A DNA stretch of 64,000 nt from Struthio camelus (lineage: Eukaryota; Chordata; Aves; Struthioniformes; Struthionidae): contig NC_090981.1 of NCBI RefSeq assembly GCF_040807025.1, positions 47,151,817 through 47,215,816 of the forward strand. The letters are read 5' to 3'. The position numbers and the translations under genes were made by a program. The notes below the pieces were generated by a model that was not told the origin of the DNA, did no database searches, and saw nothing but the letters and a program-made list of their open reading frames with translations. How positions within the stretch are numbered: position 1 is the stretch's first letter; every line of letters starts with the position of its first letter. Of the stretch, positions 38,106 to 52,300 are shown in pieces.

Positions 38106-41100
38106 AGGAAGAAGTGGTTTTCTGCAGAACTTGTAAGAGGATTTTTAAGATTAAAAATGTAAAGAGATAGGTTAGGACAACTGCCACTGGTATGAATCTG
38201 AAAGCATTTCCTCCTGTTATCAGGAGGAAAAAAAATTCTTTACATTGTAAACATATTATTATCATTCTCACATTCAATCCACTTCACAAATACTGGGTCA
38301 AATGCTGCTTACCTTACTCAGGCATGTGAATTCCACTCACCGGCATGTGAAGCTCTTTATGAGTTAAATGAGCAGAATATAGCCAATAAAATACAGCCAA
38401 CACAGAGCTGGTGCTCTCTACCTGAGGGCTGGGTGTTGCTTTGGGATTAATATCCGTTCTGCCTTGGAAGAAATGGATGGAGGGGCTGCACATGAACATG
38501 GAGGGGCTGAGCACTCAGAGCCGGGAAGCACGAATGTTGCAGGCGTGGGGCAGCTGAGGCCGATGCACTGGCCAGGCGTTTCTCCTTGGGAGCAGGTGTG
38601 GCTGCTGTGGTACAGAGTCCTCAGCACATCTGAGGCAGAGCAGGAAGTCTGGGGCCAATTAGATATTAACAGATGCATGCTGTGGTATGTCACATTTTTC
38701 TCCTGAAGTTCAAACAGTTTCTGTTATGCCAGACAGTGAGATATTCCAGATGGATGGGATGATGGGTGTTGCTCTGATGAATGGTGAGAGGCAATGGCCA
38801 GACACCAACTAGCCCTGCTGCCGGGGCAGGAATAGATGCATGGGACCCACATTTAGTTCTCCTCGCCTTGGATACCCCTACTATCACGCTCCTGGGGAAA
38901 GGGCCCTGCTGTTGTTGGGATGCCTGGGGCCCCACCACATCTTCAGGTGTACATAGGGGTCTGTAGGAACTGTGAATTGAGTCACTGACTGACTGATACT
39001 TGAAGACCCGCATATCCCTGCTGTGGTGATGAATAAGCTGAACACCTCTGATGAATAGCAAACAAAGAAACCGAAGGTGACAGGATGCTAGACCTGAGAG
39101 AAGTGAGCTTGGTCTGCTGTGTCTGATCAATTATTTCCCTATGTCGCTCCACTGACAGCAAGCTGGGTAAGAGAAATGCTGTCAGGGTCAGTAGATTGGC
39201 TGCTGAGGCAAGGAGTTCATATGTTAAAAGCTTTAGCAGCTGAAACATATGTTAATCTGCATTACACATGTACACACAGGTACACTGCACAGAGGGGGAG
39301 GAGGTCGGCTGGTCTCTGAGTGAAGCGCTCACCATCTCATTGGGGGTCTTGCGTGTGGCTGCAGACCCAGCATACATATCCATCCACATGCATATGCATA
39401 TCAAACACAGTTAATGGTAGATAATAGCAAAGCTTAATGAGCTTTCTACATCTTATCTGGAAAGCATTTGCATTTTTTAAGTCAATTTTCCATTTCTTCA
39501 CAAAAAAATTTCAAAAGCTGCATTCTTGTGTCAAGCACAGAGCAACTGCTCTAGGTTTCCATGTAAGTTCAAGGTAATGATTGAACTTGGTATGTCTGCC
39601 AGCTGTGTTGTTACAACATCTACAGAGGAACATCGAAGGTCTGTGTTAGTTTGGGACTCACAAAAAGTAATTCATTATGCATAATGGTGATGTTGGCAGT
39701 GCATGCCAAATGGTTAAATCTAATGTAGCATACAGTTTCATTAAGGCACAACAAAATTAATCTATCCCTTCCCACCAGGAGGTTTAAACAAAAGCAATGG
39801 GGAAGGAGATGCACGTAAAAAGCAGCAATTCATTAATGAAATGAAGACATGTAAAATAATTAGGCTTATAACAATAGATTAGAGGACTAAATTAACCCTT
39901 TTATTCTCTGTGCAATATTCGCAAGTCAGAATCCTAGTACTGGGCATTATTATGCAAATGCATTTTTAAGTGTCTTCTGATTTCCTTCCAGGGAAGATAT
40001 GCACATGCAGATCAAAATGAAGCCACTAGTTCCTTTTAATAACTTTATTCTGGTTTGTGGAAACTGCCCACGGAGACTATTTGCATTCAAACTGAGTGAC
40101 TTGACTTCAGATCTGTAATGGGAAATTGCAAATGAAAGAGTTAACTCAAAGAATAAGGGAGAAGGAGCTGCCACTAAACTGGTGTACAATAACTCGTGTA
40201 ATTAATAATGCTGAAACTAAGGGACCAATCTAAATCAATGGAGGGATGGAGCTTTCTCCTGCCCGATTAGTGGTGATAGTTAAAAGGGACAATTGTCTTT
40301 CCTTAATAACTCCTGCATCCCCAATAACATAGAAGAATTTTATAAACAATGGTATGTCCAAACAATATAGATGCTGCTTGCTTAAAGGTGCAAAGGAAAG
40401 AAAAAAAATTTTAAATAGGTTACATTTATTCTGAAATAAGAGAAAATCCCCAGATGCACAGATCTTTGAATTAACCAAGTAATCAAGAAGTTCCCTGTCC
40501 TTCTGTACCTTAATTTTCTAATTTAGCTGAACGCAGCAGGAGCTTTCCCTCTACTTTCTGTTTATGGCTATCAGCTCTGTCCCAGGGAGAACAAATCCTC
40601 CTAAGGGCTCAGCAGTACCGTGCACCCCAGGGGCTGGGTGAATTTAGGGCACTGTGAAGCCTTTGGGGGAGCTCTGCAGTGAATCCTGCCCTGGGGAGTA
40701 GAGGATTCCTGCAGAAGCTCTAGGACATACCCCATGAGGACACCTCCCCACCCCCTTTTGGGTGTACGGAGTGGCTGGCACCTTTCTGGTAGGTCCAGTA
40801 ACTGTCTTGAAGGATCCTGCTGTACTGTACCCTGCCAAGAAGGACTTCCCCAGATGGGCTGCAGCTGCTGCTAGTCTCTTGCTCACTGGCGTATGGCCCT
40901 TTGAGATCCAGTTTGCCAACTGCCATCCTGGGGAAAATTGCTCCCATTTCCAATTCCCAGAAGACTGTGCAGGAGCTGTACTTCAAACACCTGGGATCCA
41001 GTTTCCTGAAGGGCATTTGGAAGAGCAGGTCTTGACATTTGCCCTCTTGAATATCAATCAAATGCAAGGGGGATGGAGGGAGAATGATGTCAAAATTCTG

Positions 41101-41195
41101 TGAGCTGGACTCTAATCTGTATTTAGTGTTGGCTGGATGTAAGTAATAAAGCATAGATATCACGTGCCACCATTTGGTCTCACTAGATAAAAAGT

Positions 41196-41225
41196 AAATA
41201 ATAATAAAAATAATAATAACAATAA
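41196..41225. repeat. (AAT)n microsatellite
   Basis: AAT units with single-base interruptions. It is short. Confidence 0.85.
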
Positions 41226-42650
41226 GAGCTGGAATGTCTACTCTCTTGGAAACTCATGTGAGAGTTCCTGGGGACTGGTAAATACAAAAAGGAACATTAC
41301 AACAGCTCAGCATGTAAATGGGGAACCCAGAATTTCTCTCCAGTTTTCAGAAGTAACACTGACAGTATCTAGAATGGGAAAAAAAGTTTGCAGGCAGCAT
41401 TAGTATCACAAGAGGTAGCCTTGTGGACAACTTGAAATTACAACCCTGAAGAAAATAAATCACATCAAAATCAGCAGCAAGCCCACATAGGAGGCACATT
41501 TAGAAGGGCTTGGGCAAGCAGCCGCTGCAGAGCAGGTGAGTGTGCCCCTGTGCAGCACCAGCCCCTCGCTAACCAGCTTATTGCACACATCAATGCACTG
41601 GTGAGAGGCACACCAGAAATCAGCTGAAGATGGCAGATAATATCTGAAATGCTGTACTGTTGATAAGGTTTTCTATTACTTCTTATTATTGTTAGATGTG
41701 TCTGAAGAAGGAAGATTTGGGGAGCTGTACTTCCAAAGGGCTTCATCCTGAGCCGGCTGGACCTTGCTACACTGTACAGGAGCCCAGCATCCTCTGCCGA
41801 TCGCCTGAAACTCCAGCGCTCAGCCTGTGGCTCTCAGGGCTTCCTGGGCAGGGGAACAGCATGAAGATGAGGAAAGCAATGGACTTGGTGCGGGTTGGAG
41901 TAAATTTCTCTAGCTGAAATTTTCTGTTTGAGTTATTCACTCTATGCCAGTATTTCTCTTATATTTTCTACAGCTGCAATCATTTTAGGGGGTTGATTTT
42001 CCTCAATTCAGTGTCATTGTACCTTCACTGATTTCAGAATGCATAATTTACCTAGATGTTGATGGCTGATACAGGAGACGATTTTATTGGGGCAGCGGTA
42101 TCTTGGAAGTCAGTGACAAAGCTCTTATGAAGTCTGCAAGAGAAGGGCAGTATTGCAGGTATCTTCATTATTTAATGGGTCTTACTTAGTGAAATTGGTG
42201 CACCTCTTTCTTTCCTTAGCCATTCTCTCATCAAGTGGTGTATGCCCATATAGTTGATGAATTGGCTTTGGTGACATTGTTTCAGAGTTGGCTGACAAGC
42301 ATTAAAATTAATGGACTTCAGTGTAATTCCTGAGGTAGTCACCACGTTCATTGCCATTGATTAAGTGGGGATTTTAAACACAAATGTGAGGAAAATATTT
42401 GGATTTTGTTATTTTTTATTTTTTCTATTGAGTGGTGGTGGTTCTGCGTCCTCTGTATAACTCATTAAACTAAGTGGGTATTATGCAGCTAGTGACTTGA
42501 AAACCCTGAATCTAGAGGTAAATGTTGCTAGCTCATGGCTAGGAGCCAGAAGTCCTTGTTGTCTGGAAAGCTGAGATGTGTCTAAGCCAGTCTTAATTTT
42601 TAAGAATACAATTCATCTTAACCTCTTAGGTCCAAAGAATTGCCAAGATA

Positions 42651-42670
42651 TATCTGAAATATTTCAGATA
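42651..42670. repeat. Perfect 20-bp palindrome
   Basis: tatctgaaat is followed immediately by its reverse complement atttcagata. Symmetry stops at the next pair. Confidence 0.9.
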
Positions 42671-45600
42671 ATGTTGACACTTGGGCCAAGATGCCTAGTT
42701 TTGGAGTAAAATAAGACTCTGTTAAAGTTTCTTCCTTTCTATAACAGCTGAAGGTAAGTTTGGGATGAGCAAGACTGAACCCCGTCTCTGCCTACTCCCA
42801 GTTTCATCCTCTACTACTAATCCTGAGGACAGGAGCTCTTGCCTCTGAAACCCATCCTCCCCAGGCTCCTGGGCAGCCCCCTATACTTAGAAACATGGCA
42901 GCCGGTATGCTGGTGCGCCCCCTTATGCTGCTTATCGTCCATGCCTTCCCAAAGTCTGAGGTGATCCAACATATAGCTGAAGGACTACTTGCCTTCCTCC
43001 TCTCCAATGTGAACAACCACTTGTCTTGTGCAGCCCCCGCCTCCACTTAAGTGTGGGCATGCTTAGGTACACTCAAATTCTCTCGTTTCTTCCTTGCCTA
43101 TTCCTGCGGTTCCTCTGCTACTGCTGTCCTTTGCTGCTCACCCTCCTATCTCCTATTCTACTGCCAGGGCTCACTCTGTCTGTCCTTCTCACTTCCCCAC
43201 CCACCTGTATCCTCCTCCCAAGCAGGCTCTAGCACTGCAGCACTTGTGCCAGAGCAGAGCCAGCAGCTCAAGGCTTCATTTGCTGCCATCTCCTCTGCCT
43301 TGAATGTTACTTCCATAGGCAGCACTCTTTCTGCCACAGCAAACTCTATGCTGTCATGGCCACATGGCATTCAAAAGCATATGTACTGACTAAATTCTAT
43401 GGGTCTTCCTCTGTGTACCCCAAATACAGAGCACTAAGGGTCTTTCCCTCCTCCCTTGTTCTCTCACCTCCAAAGTCATTGGTCCTAGGTGATGGTGACT
43501 CCCAGTGCTCTTTGCTTTGTACAGTACAGCTTCTCAGCAAACTCCCATATTCAACCATGTCTCTAAATGAAAGGAAAGAATACATTCTGCAAAGCAATAT
43601 TTATCCATGGAAATTTTTGAATTCCCACTTTCACACGTTATTACCACTATGAAGAAAAAAGAGCCCAAACTGGCTGTCAAATTCACTTGAGTCTTCAAGG
43701 CCAGGATTTAGGGAAAATAGGATTTTATTTGTAAAGTAAGTAAATTGCATCTTGGAGCCCCTGAGACATGGTAAACATGGGAGCCAGTGATGTTATTTTC
43801 AGGGTTATGCTTTAGAACAGATCCCTCCATCCTTGAGCGATTCAGCCCCAGCCAGACAACGTCAGTGCTCTCCGCAGCTGAGAAGACACTAAAGAAGAGC
43901 TTGTTTTTCTCTTTCTCTGTGACTGATCTTTGCTAAAGCAGTGTGATATAGGTGGGAATCTTTTGTGGCCACTTTAATCTATCTATCTGGTTGCTCTGTG
44001 CTGCTTCAGTAACGCAAAGGAGCCAAAGACGGAGACTGTGGCCCTACATCTATTTCAAAATTGCAAGTCATCAGCTGGCAGATGATTATAGTGTATGGCC
44101 TTTCTTCCATCAAAGTAATGGAACTTTTGAAATTAATTAATAGGATCCTGAAAAATTCCCAGAGCCTTGTTTTATTTTTAAATTAACACATTTTTCAATG
44201 AGATTGGAGATAAGGACCTAAAAACTGTTCAGTTATACCCACATATCCCCACAGAAGAGTTCCCCACTAACTGATGGCAGAATATGAAATGCAAAGATCT
44301 GCATGTTCCCTCTCTGTGAGATGGAAAATGTCTGCAGAAAGGACATTTTTTATCTCTCCATATAAAAGATGAGTGTGACTCATTCAATTCCTTTTTAAAC
44401 TGTTTTATATTTACTGTTTTACATAGTTATTCTGGGCATCAGTGTCCTCAACAGTTACTTAAAAAGCTGCACTTGCCAAAGCCTGTCAATTATGACTTCA
44501 GTCACAACTTGCACAGTCACTGAAACAGTAGTAGAGAAAGAAGAAATTCTGAACTCACTGGGATGTCAGAATTTGCCAGCGGAAGTCGATCTTTGGTGCC
44601 ATCAATGCCATTTTTTCAAGCAATACTGTTTAAGACAGGTTTGAAAGAAGGCACGGGTCAGCAGCTTGTGTGTTAGCGAGGACAGTGGTGGTGCCAATCA
44701 GATGGCATCTGGGGGCTCTGGCTGATGGAGGGGAAAGGAGGTTGCAGACAAATAGGGTTGGTGCTTAAGGAAAATTAACTAGAAAAACATATGAAAAGAG
44801 GTTCTCTTGACACGTGGCCAATGAATTCAGTTGATTCAGAAAAGAGCTTAACCTTTGTAGCCCCAGGTGTAAAGTCATCTTTGTTGTTGGCCAACACCTA
44901 GGACTACCAATGTGAAAAGTGGGTCACCTGCTCTTTGAACGAAGAAGTAAAAGAACTGGCAAAACTATCGGTCCAGACAGCAGCAAGCACCTAGCACAGA
45001 GGGCAAAACAGCCATAGGCACGCACAGACAGGAATGGTCACTGTTCTCTCTTGCTATCCTGTCCTCAGGGACCAGAAGCATCATTAGCATCATGGGATCT
45101 CATTCCCAGCTGCTTAGCATACATGTGGAGGATTATGCTCTCACAGAAACTGGTACAAATCCCAGAAAACTGACACAAGTGATGGTGTGCTGACAGTGTA
45201 AATGAGATTATAAACTGATTTTAGGGTGATGTATCTTTTCTACATAGATATTTTTAACTTTCTCAGGAAAGTTTTTCTCATGAAATTATAGGAGCCTGCT
45301 TTTATACCATCTTGATTAGTTTCTCTCAGCACAGTTCTGCCCTTTTAAACCCTGTCTACTTTTTGGATTCCTGTACCTGCAAGTCATGTTATAGACAAAA
45401 TCAGGGAATAAATATTATAAGGCAAAAGAGAGAGTCTGTTTTTAATCAATGTTGCTTAAAATTAATCCTTCCCAAAGGTAAACCACAGGGTCAGTCAGTC
45501 TCAAGTTGGATCTAGAGCTGGGCAGGAGTTGATGTGAGGTTGGGAAGGGCTTGTCCCTGAGTCCTTCCTGGGCCCTGCTTTGTCCCAGTTCCTGCAGGCT

Positions 45601-46260
45601 GCCCAGCAGCCCAGTGGGCAGCACAGCTGCCTGAGCTGTCTGTTGGATGCACACTCCTCCCTTCCCTTTCTTCCCCCCCTCCTCTCAAAATCTCATGTAA
45701 AAAATCTCTATGCTGACTTTGTTTTCCAGCTGAGGAGCTAAATTTGAAAGACATCACTAAGATCTTTCTCTTGGAATAGGTAAGGGACTATTCAGCACCA
45801 GAAGAATAGTTAAGTAAAAGGAATGTACGCACAGCCTTAGGTAGGAGATAAATATAGATCGCATTACACAGAGATATACCTTTATGCTTACTATTTAAGG
45901 TGCTTACACACTTTAAAGCACACATAGTAATTACATTTTTCAAACAGATATTTAAGAAAAAAAAACTTTCTAGAAAGACCCCCAACCCCTAACCAGGCCC
46001 AAAACAAAATACATGAAGAAATTGGCAGCTATCCACTATTTTGGGTAGCAGCATGAAGTAATAAAACTCAACCCAGCAACAATAATCTGCAGTCCTTTGT
46101 CCTGAAGGAAACAGTGCTATGGATGTGGGCCAGGGAAATACTATAACATTCAGTACTATGAATAAATAAAATTCGCTAATCTAAAAGTTGTAAGCCTCTT
46201 TACTTGCTTTTACTTTCTGTTGTAATATGTCTTCTTTTATCTCCTTCCTATTTTTCTCAG

Positions 46261-46300
46261 CTGAAATGTATCCAGACAGAGGAGACAAATGCTAATCAGA
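46261..46300 (+). other. Candidate 40-base exon
   Basis: An unusually long pyrimidine tract (tctccttcctatttttctcag, ending 46260) makes a very strong acceptor, and a plausible donor (ATCAGA/GTAAGA) follows after 40 bases. One frame is open. A weaker pair lies upstream at 45730-45779. Together they could be exons of one plus-strand non-coding transcript, but this is unproven. Confidence 0.22.
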
Positions 46301-49300
46301 GTAAGACAGCCAGGTGTTAAAAAAATTTCCAGCATAACAGAAAGAATATGTCAATCATCTTCCAAACACATGATTTTTTTTTAAAACAGTCAACATATGA
46401 TTATTTTTTTCAAGTTAGAAAATAAGTAAAACTTTTTCACTTTTCAGGGTGTGGTTTTTTGGTCCTAAGTTCAAGTAATTTCAGTAAACTAAATTCATTT
46501 TATTGAATAAGCATTTGTCTGAAAAGTTAAAAGGTCTTTCTGGAAAATTTTAGTCAGTCCTACTACTGATCATTCTAGTCCATTACAATTAAATGATTCT
46601 ATTTAACAGTTTCCTGGATCAGGTCAGGTAGTTCAGGAGCATTCAGGATTAAGGACTACATCTTCTGACCAGTACCGGGCTAGTCTGGATGTTCAAGTAG
46701 CTATGAGGCATCTGGGAACTGGGGTTACCATTGTAGCTTTTCCAGAAAAAAATAAGAGACAGAATGGGTTGATTGCCTGCATTTCACCAGATGATGTTGA
46801 AAACAATTTGCCTTTCCAAAAACCTTTGACAGGTTGGTAGGCATGCCTCACCCCCCTTCAGGGAATTTGTGACCACCAAAATGATACTGGATACTTTGAT
46901 TTTACTTATATGCACCTCAGAGGTACTTTAAACTCACTATTTATTTCCATTTTCATGGGATTTGGTTACTGCATAATTTTAGACTGGAAAGACAGTCACT
47001 GCTGCTGGAAGGCATGTAAATGAATGCGGATTTGTGCAAAACCTTTCCTGCTAGCACATACTGGCAGGTGTGCACGTGGTTCTGCTCCGAATAGGCTGAA
47101 TATTCCTGCCCCACCGTTCTCATTGCTGTGCAGGGACCTTGTGAGGGACAAGATGGTGCCTGGGGTCAGGCAGGTCTCTTGGCATCAAAGGCGGGTCTGA
47201 CAGGCAGCACGAGAAGACAGACTGACATAGACATCTCCATGTCAAACCAGCTCTCTCTTGATTTAATGGCGGATAATTCTCTCTGAGTTCAATGGAAATA
47301 GAATCGGGTCTTTGCTACAACTTATCCCTGAAAGAACAGTCATTATTTAAATGGCTTTCAAGATTCCTATTTGTTTTATTCCTAGCTAGCCCATATTCAT
47401 TAGATCTATAAACTGTTGTTAAAAGCACTGAAAATTTCCTATAAACTGCATAAGGAGGCTCTGAGCGCTAGGTGACTCTGGCAGGCTACAGAGCCGGAGC
47501 CAAACACTTGCATTCCCTCACAAATTGGCCTAAACCTGCTGGACTTTCTGCTGGTGCGCCACCCAGCAGGACCTCTGCTACCCTGCTCCGTCATCCAGCG
47601 CTTGCTGACTACACAAAGCAAGAGCCCTTGGGGATACAAAATGCATACATTGATAGGTAGAGAGTTTTCTTATTACAGATTCCAACACGTTGACCTCAAA
47701 ATGGAAGATGAGCAAAAGCAACCTCACAGAGTAACCTCAGCCATAACCCTATTGCTTTAGCCAAATCCCCCACCACAGTATCGAGGAAAAGAACGATGTA
47801 AGACCATCATCTTCCCAGTATCAGGCTTCTCCTTGTGGCAAGGAGCCTCTTCCAGGCTTTGCTAGGCCTGCCCAGTGAGCAGCGCCACCGTGCAGCATCA
47901 CTCCCAGAGTTATGCTCACACTATGGCTATGAGCCTCTATAGAGGCAGGCTGGAATTCTCTCCTCTCATCACCACTTTCTGTGGAATTATTAGGAAACAA
48001 AACAAAATAAAATAGTCTGTGTCACGTCAAATAATCTACTGCAGTTCTAAAGATCGCATCCACCAGCAGTAACAAAAATGACACTGCTACCCCATTTTCT
48101 GAGCTACCTTTTCTCTTCCAAAGGGTGCAATGTGCAGAGTTACAGGCTGCTGTATGGTGATTGACTCAGGGTAGCACCTTACTGTTGTTATTGCTGAAAT
48201 GTTTCTAAGCCCGTGGGAATCCCTGTTTGTCTCTAGTAGAGGATGTAGCAACAATCAAGTGGCAGACAGACTGCGAGAGGACTGAGACAGTCACAGAGGA
48301 TTCAAAATCTGCGTCTTCTTTCTATATAACTATCAGCATAGTCAAATAAGAAGAGAAAAAAGAACGGGATCATCTGGGACTAGAATCCTAGCAATTTACT
48401 AGACACCATTCCAAGGGGAGCAGAAAGGACAAAGTCATCAGAGAGATGGGTTTGCCTAATGTTAATACAAAACAGCAGCTCCCAGTTGGTTTTAAAATTA
48501 AGCTGGAAAGGGTTGACTGGTTTCTTTCCCTGTTCTCAACCCCCTCTCCTTTTTTTCTCACTTTCTTTTAATTTGGACATCTCCCGTCTCCAGTTCCACG
48601 TTCTAGAAAGACATGGGATCCCCCACTGCTTTTCTTCTAGTGCATCCTGAAATGATCTGTTACCCTGAGCATTAAACCTGAAGCCATCCTACAAGGAAGT
48701 GTGAATGTCATTCTCAGGCTCATGCTTTTTGTATAGTCTCCTTTCCGTTTAACACAAACATCCTGGTACAGCACCAACTATTCCTGTAAGTCCTGTCTAA
48801 CAAGGACTATGGAGTACGTGCAACAGCATTTCCACTTCCACCCTCCAGCTCTCCTGAGTTCAAGTTTTGATATAGGCTTCACAGGCTGCACAGATTTGTT
48901 GCTTAACTCAGTGAAGCACTGCAGTCTTTTGGCTAAACAGATTCTCAGTGTCACATAGCTTATATAAAATCAGCTGACCCTCAATAGTTTTAGTTAACAT
49001 TACCTTTAGTTTTTCTGCTTTTTACATCTTCAACCTAAAGTGAAGCTCAATATTCTTATTACATACCACATAGACTGAAAATGTAGAAGTAGTTAGTACA
49101 AACCATGAGTACCTTAGAATAATATATATTGCCTGCCAATGGAGTGGCAACACAGAGGAGCTTATGAAGGGCAGATTTGAATCTAGCCGTCCCAAAGGTG
49201 CCGAGGTGCTGAGATTCAAAAATTCATTCTTTCTAATAAGTCAAGCCAAATGGAAAGTAGGGATCTAGTTTTGGGTTTCCTCTCGGCTCTGGTAGAAGTC

Positions 49301-52300
49301 TGATTAAGCAGGCTTTTTCACTCCTAACAAAGCCATTGAGAATTGACTTCTGTTTCTGCCTAGGTCTTTACTATATGACATTTCTGCACTTGGAGTATAA
49401 AAATGACCAGTAGAATTACTCCCCCCACACCCAAAAAAATCCAAACCATAACTAAGAAGCAAAAAGGAAAAGCTAAGGGAAGAACTGTGTCATTTATCTG
49501 AACAAGAGTTAGTTAGAATGAAATAGCTCAATTTCTGGAATTCTAGTGCATGAAAGACTACAATGCTTCTAAAAGGTTCAATAGCAAGAACTAAGAAAGT
49601 AGTTAAAGGATTTGCGGGACTGAATGCAAAAGTCGACCTTGGTGTTTGACAATGTACTTTCAATTTCATCAAAAAGGGAAGATGGTAGAGAGATTTAGGG
49701 CTAAGCACCTCCAGTTGCCTGCTGTTTGTGGACATGCAAAATGAGTGACTCTACTGCTTTGAGCTTTGAATGTTTAAAGAAATAGGGAGTGGAATATCAA
49801 AGCAGAAAAGGTTGTAGGTGAAACCATCTCAGCAACCATTCAAACAACCAGGAAAACTGATTGGCTGCTACAGCTATTCTTTAACTAACCATCAAACAAA
49901 ACGTTACTGGAAACAAGATACAGTGTCCTTTGTTAATATGATAACATATCACTGCAAATACCAAAATCACTACTGTCCTAGGAAACAGAGCTCAGGCCTC
50001 AAGTCCAGCTTTCTGTAGAACACAGAGTGAACAGCAAAATATATTTTGAAGTGGCAGAAACATTCTCTGCAGATTCACCAGAAATCTCAGAAATGGGCAC
50101 TGAGGCAGTGACTGAAATGATTGGGTGCAAGCAGAAATTGTTGCTTCCAAAGGCAACGTGACACTTTTGTGCTGCAGGTAGGTTAGGGAGGAAGCACAGA
50201 AAATCAGCTTCCTTTGCATAATGCATCAGACAGACACAAGCTGTTTCTCTGTCACTTGCGAACGGGCATGCCCTGTTCCCATACTACTTGTATTCAACAC
50301 CCTCGTTTGATAGGGAAGCCAAATTGTTAGGTGATACCTTCAAGGCACAATTGAGAAGCATTGTTCCTTTTCTAATTTTATTATTTTTTAAATGGGTGCT
50401 CTCAAGTTCCCTTGTCTTACTTGGATAAGGAAAGAATAAGCTTCATGATTACCATTGCTTATATAAAACACTTGTTTGTGGAAATTTGCTGTAATTCTAT
50501 TTCTCCGACAATTGCTCAGGCTCCTGCACTGAGCACAACCAAGAGCCTTTGCTTTCACTCGACATTAGGATGTGAAGTGGTTTTCTGAGGATGCAGCTGA
50601 ATATAAATCTTTCTAAGGTACCTGGCGTGCACCCACAGGTTGGTCACAGACTATTTTGCAGTCCTGGTTTGCTTCATTGCATTTCTAACTCAATGAAATC
50701 ACTGCTGACAGTAGCTATTAAATCTATTAGCTACAGAATGACAGCAAAGTTGTGAAACTTCTGCAGGATATTTTGTTCACATTTTCATGCCCCTAATGAA
50801 ACGGTCAGGAGTTGTTTGGTGAAAATTCAATAACAGAGCAATGTAAGTTATATTTCTGTTCCGGAGAGCTGGAGACAGCATCCCGGTTCTTCCCGTTCAG
50901 CTGAGCACCCTAAGCACTAGGCTAAATCGAGGTCCTCCTCGGGTGCTCATCTGTGACTCACATGCTTGGCTGGACTCTGGCTTAGCTTTGAGCACTGGGA
51001 CAAGCAGTCGGGTTTCTCAGTGAGTTGGTGGTAAGGCATTCTGCCGAGGAAAGAAAGCAGAGTCACCCACTGCAGGCTGAGAAGGGCTGAAAACACTGAC
51101 CCTGAAGGGGCTGTAGCAAGTGAGCTAACTTTGGACAGTCATGCAAAGGGTGAGAGTCAACATACGCAGCCTGTTGTAAATAAGGGGGTAAAGAGGTCAG
51201 CTTCCAGTAGCTAGCAGTATCTCAAGTTTCTTATCAGTCTAAATGATTGGATAAGATAGATAACTAATAAGGTAGGTAACTAACTTGTGAAGCCTTTATT
51301 ATCTTCTGGAAAACCTACACAGACAATGGAGAAGTACCTAAGGCCCTGGTCCTTCTTCTGCAGATATGAAAGCCATTTGCTTCACTTCTCTCACTCTGTA
51401 GAGAATGCAGGTTGCTATGTTGCAAGAGTGGGTCCTCCTTGTTCTCTGCCTCTGGGGCCAAATGCCTAAAATTTCAGTGAGGGATATCACTGGGCAGGCT
51501 GCACAGACCCTGGGCTATCCGTCACTCTGAGGTAGGCAAGTACCATGCTGGTAACCCCAGGATCCCAGAAACTGAATACAGATCTCTTTTCTCAGAGTCT
51601 TCTGTTCTCTCTGCACTAGAAAGTTGCTTCTCCTGACTCCCCTCCAAGCTCTGGATTTTCCTTCTGCACACTGGAGGGCAATCAGGCAAAGTGGTGGCTG
51701 CTTGTACATGGTGGCTCAAGGACAATCTCCTCTTTGCTTATATACAGACTTTCCAGGTTATCATATCCATTGTGTAATAAAAGCTCCATTACAGAATAAT
51801 GAGTACTAAACGAAAAAAAAAAATTAAGTTGAAATACTCTTTTTTATTATTTTAACTCTGCTTTTCTTTGTTTTGGGTCCCTTTGGAACAACACCGCTTC
51901 TGACAATATCCCATCTAACTACAGGAGGTGGAGAATTACTCTGAGTTTACTCCTACAGAAGATATACCTTAAAATCATTCAATCATAAATTATTTTTATG
52001 ACTGCAGAATTTATCTACAATGTTTGCAAGCAGAATATGTGACAGCCAGAAACACATATGAAAAACTATGCCTGATTTTCACTCTCAAATGGTAGATGCC
52101 TGCTGTGTCACCTTCATGTACATGCAGTTGATTGACAAACAAAATGGAGGAAAATATATGAATATATGCTGTGAGCATGCACCTTTTTGTGCTTTGAGCT
52201 TAGATGTCTAACTTCTAGAAAATTAGGTGATGCCTGTCTGGTTTTTGAGCTATTATCCTCTTAGGCAAATATACAATATTGGTTGGGGAAAAAAAATGAA

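Noticed and set aside
40720..41163. 147-codon minus and 113-codon plus frames as genes
   Set aside because: The two overlap on opposite strands and neither has a recognisable motif or exon borders.
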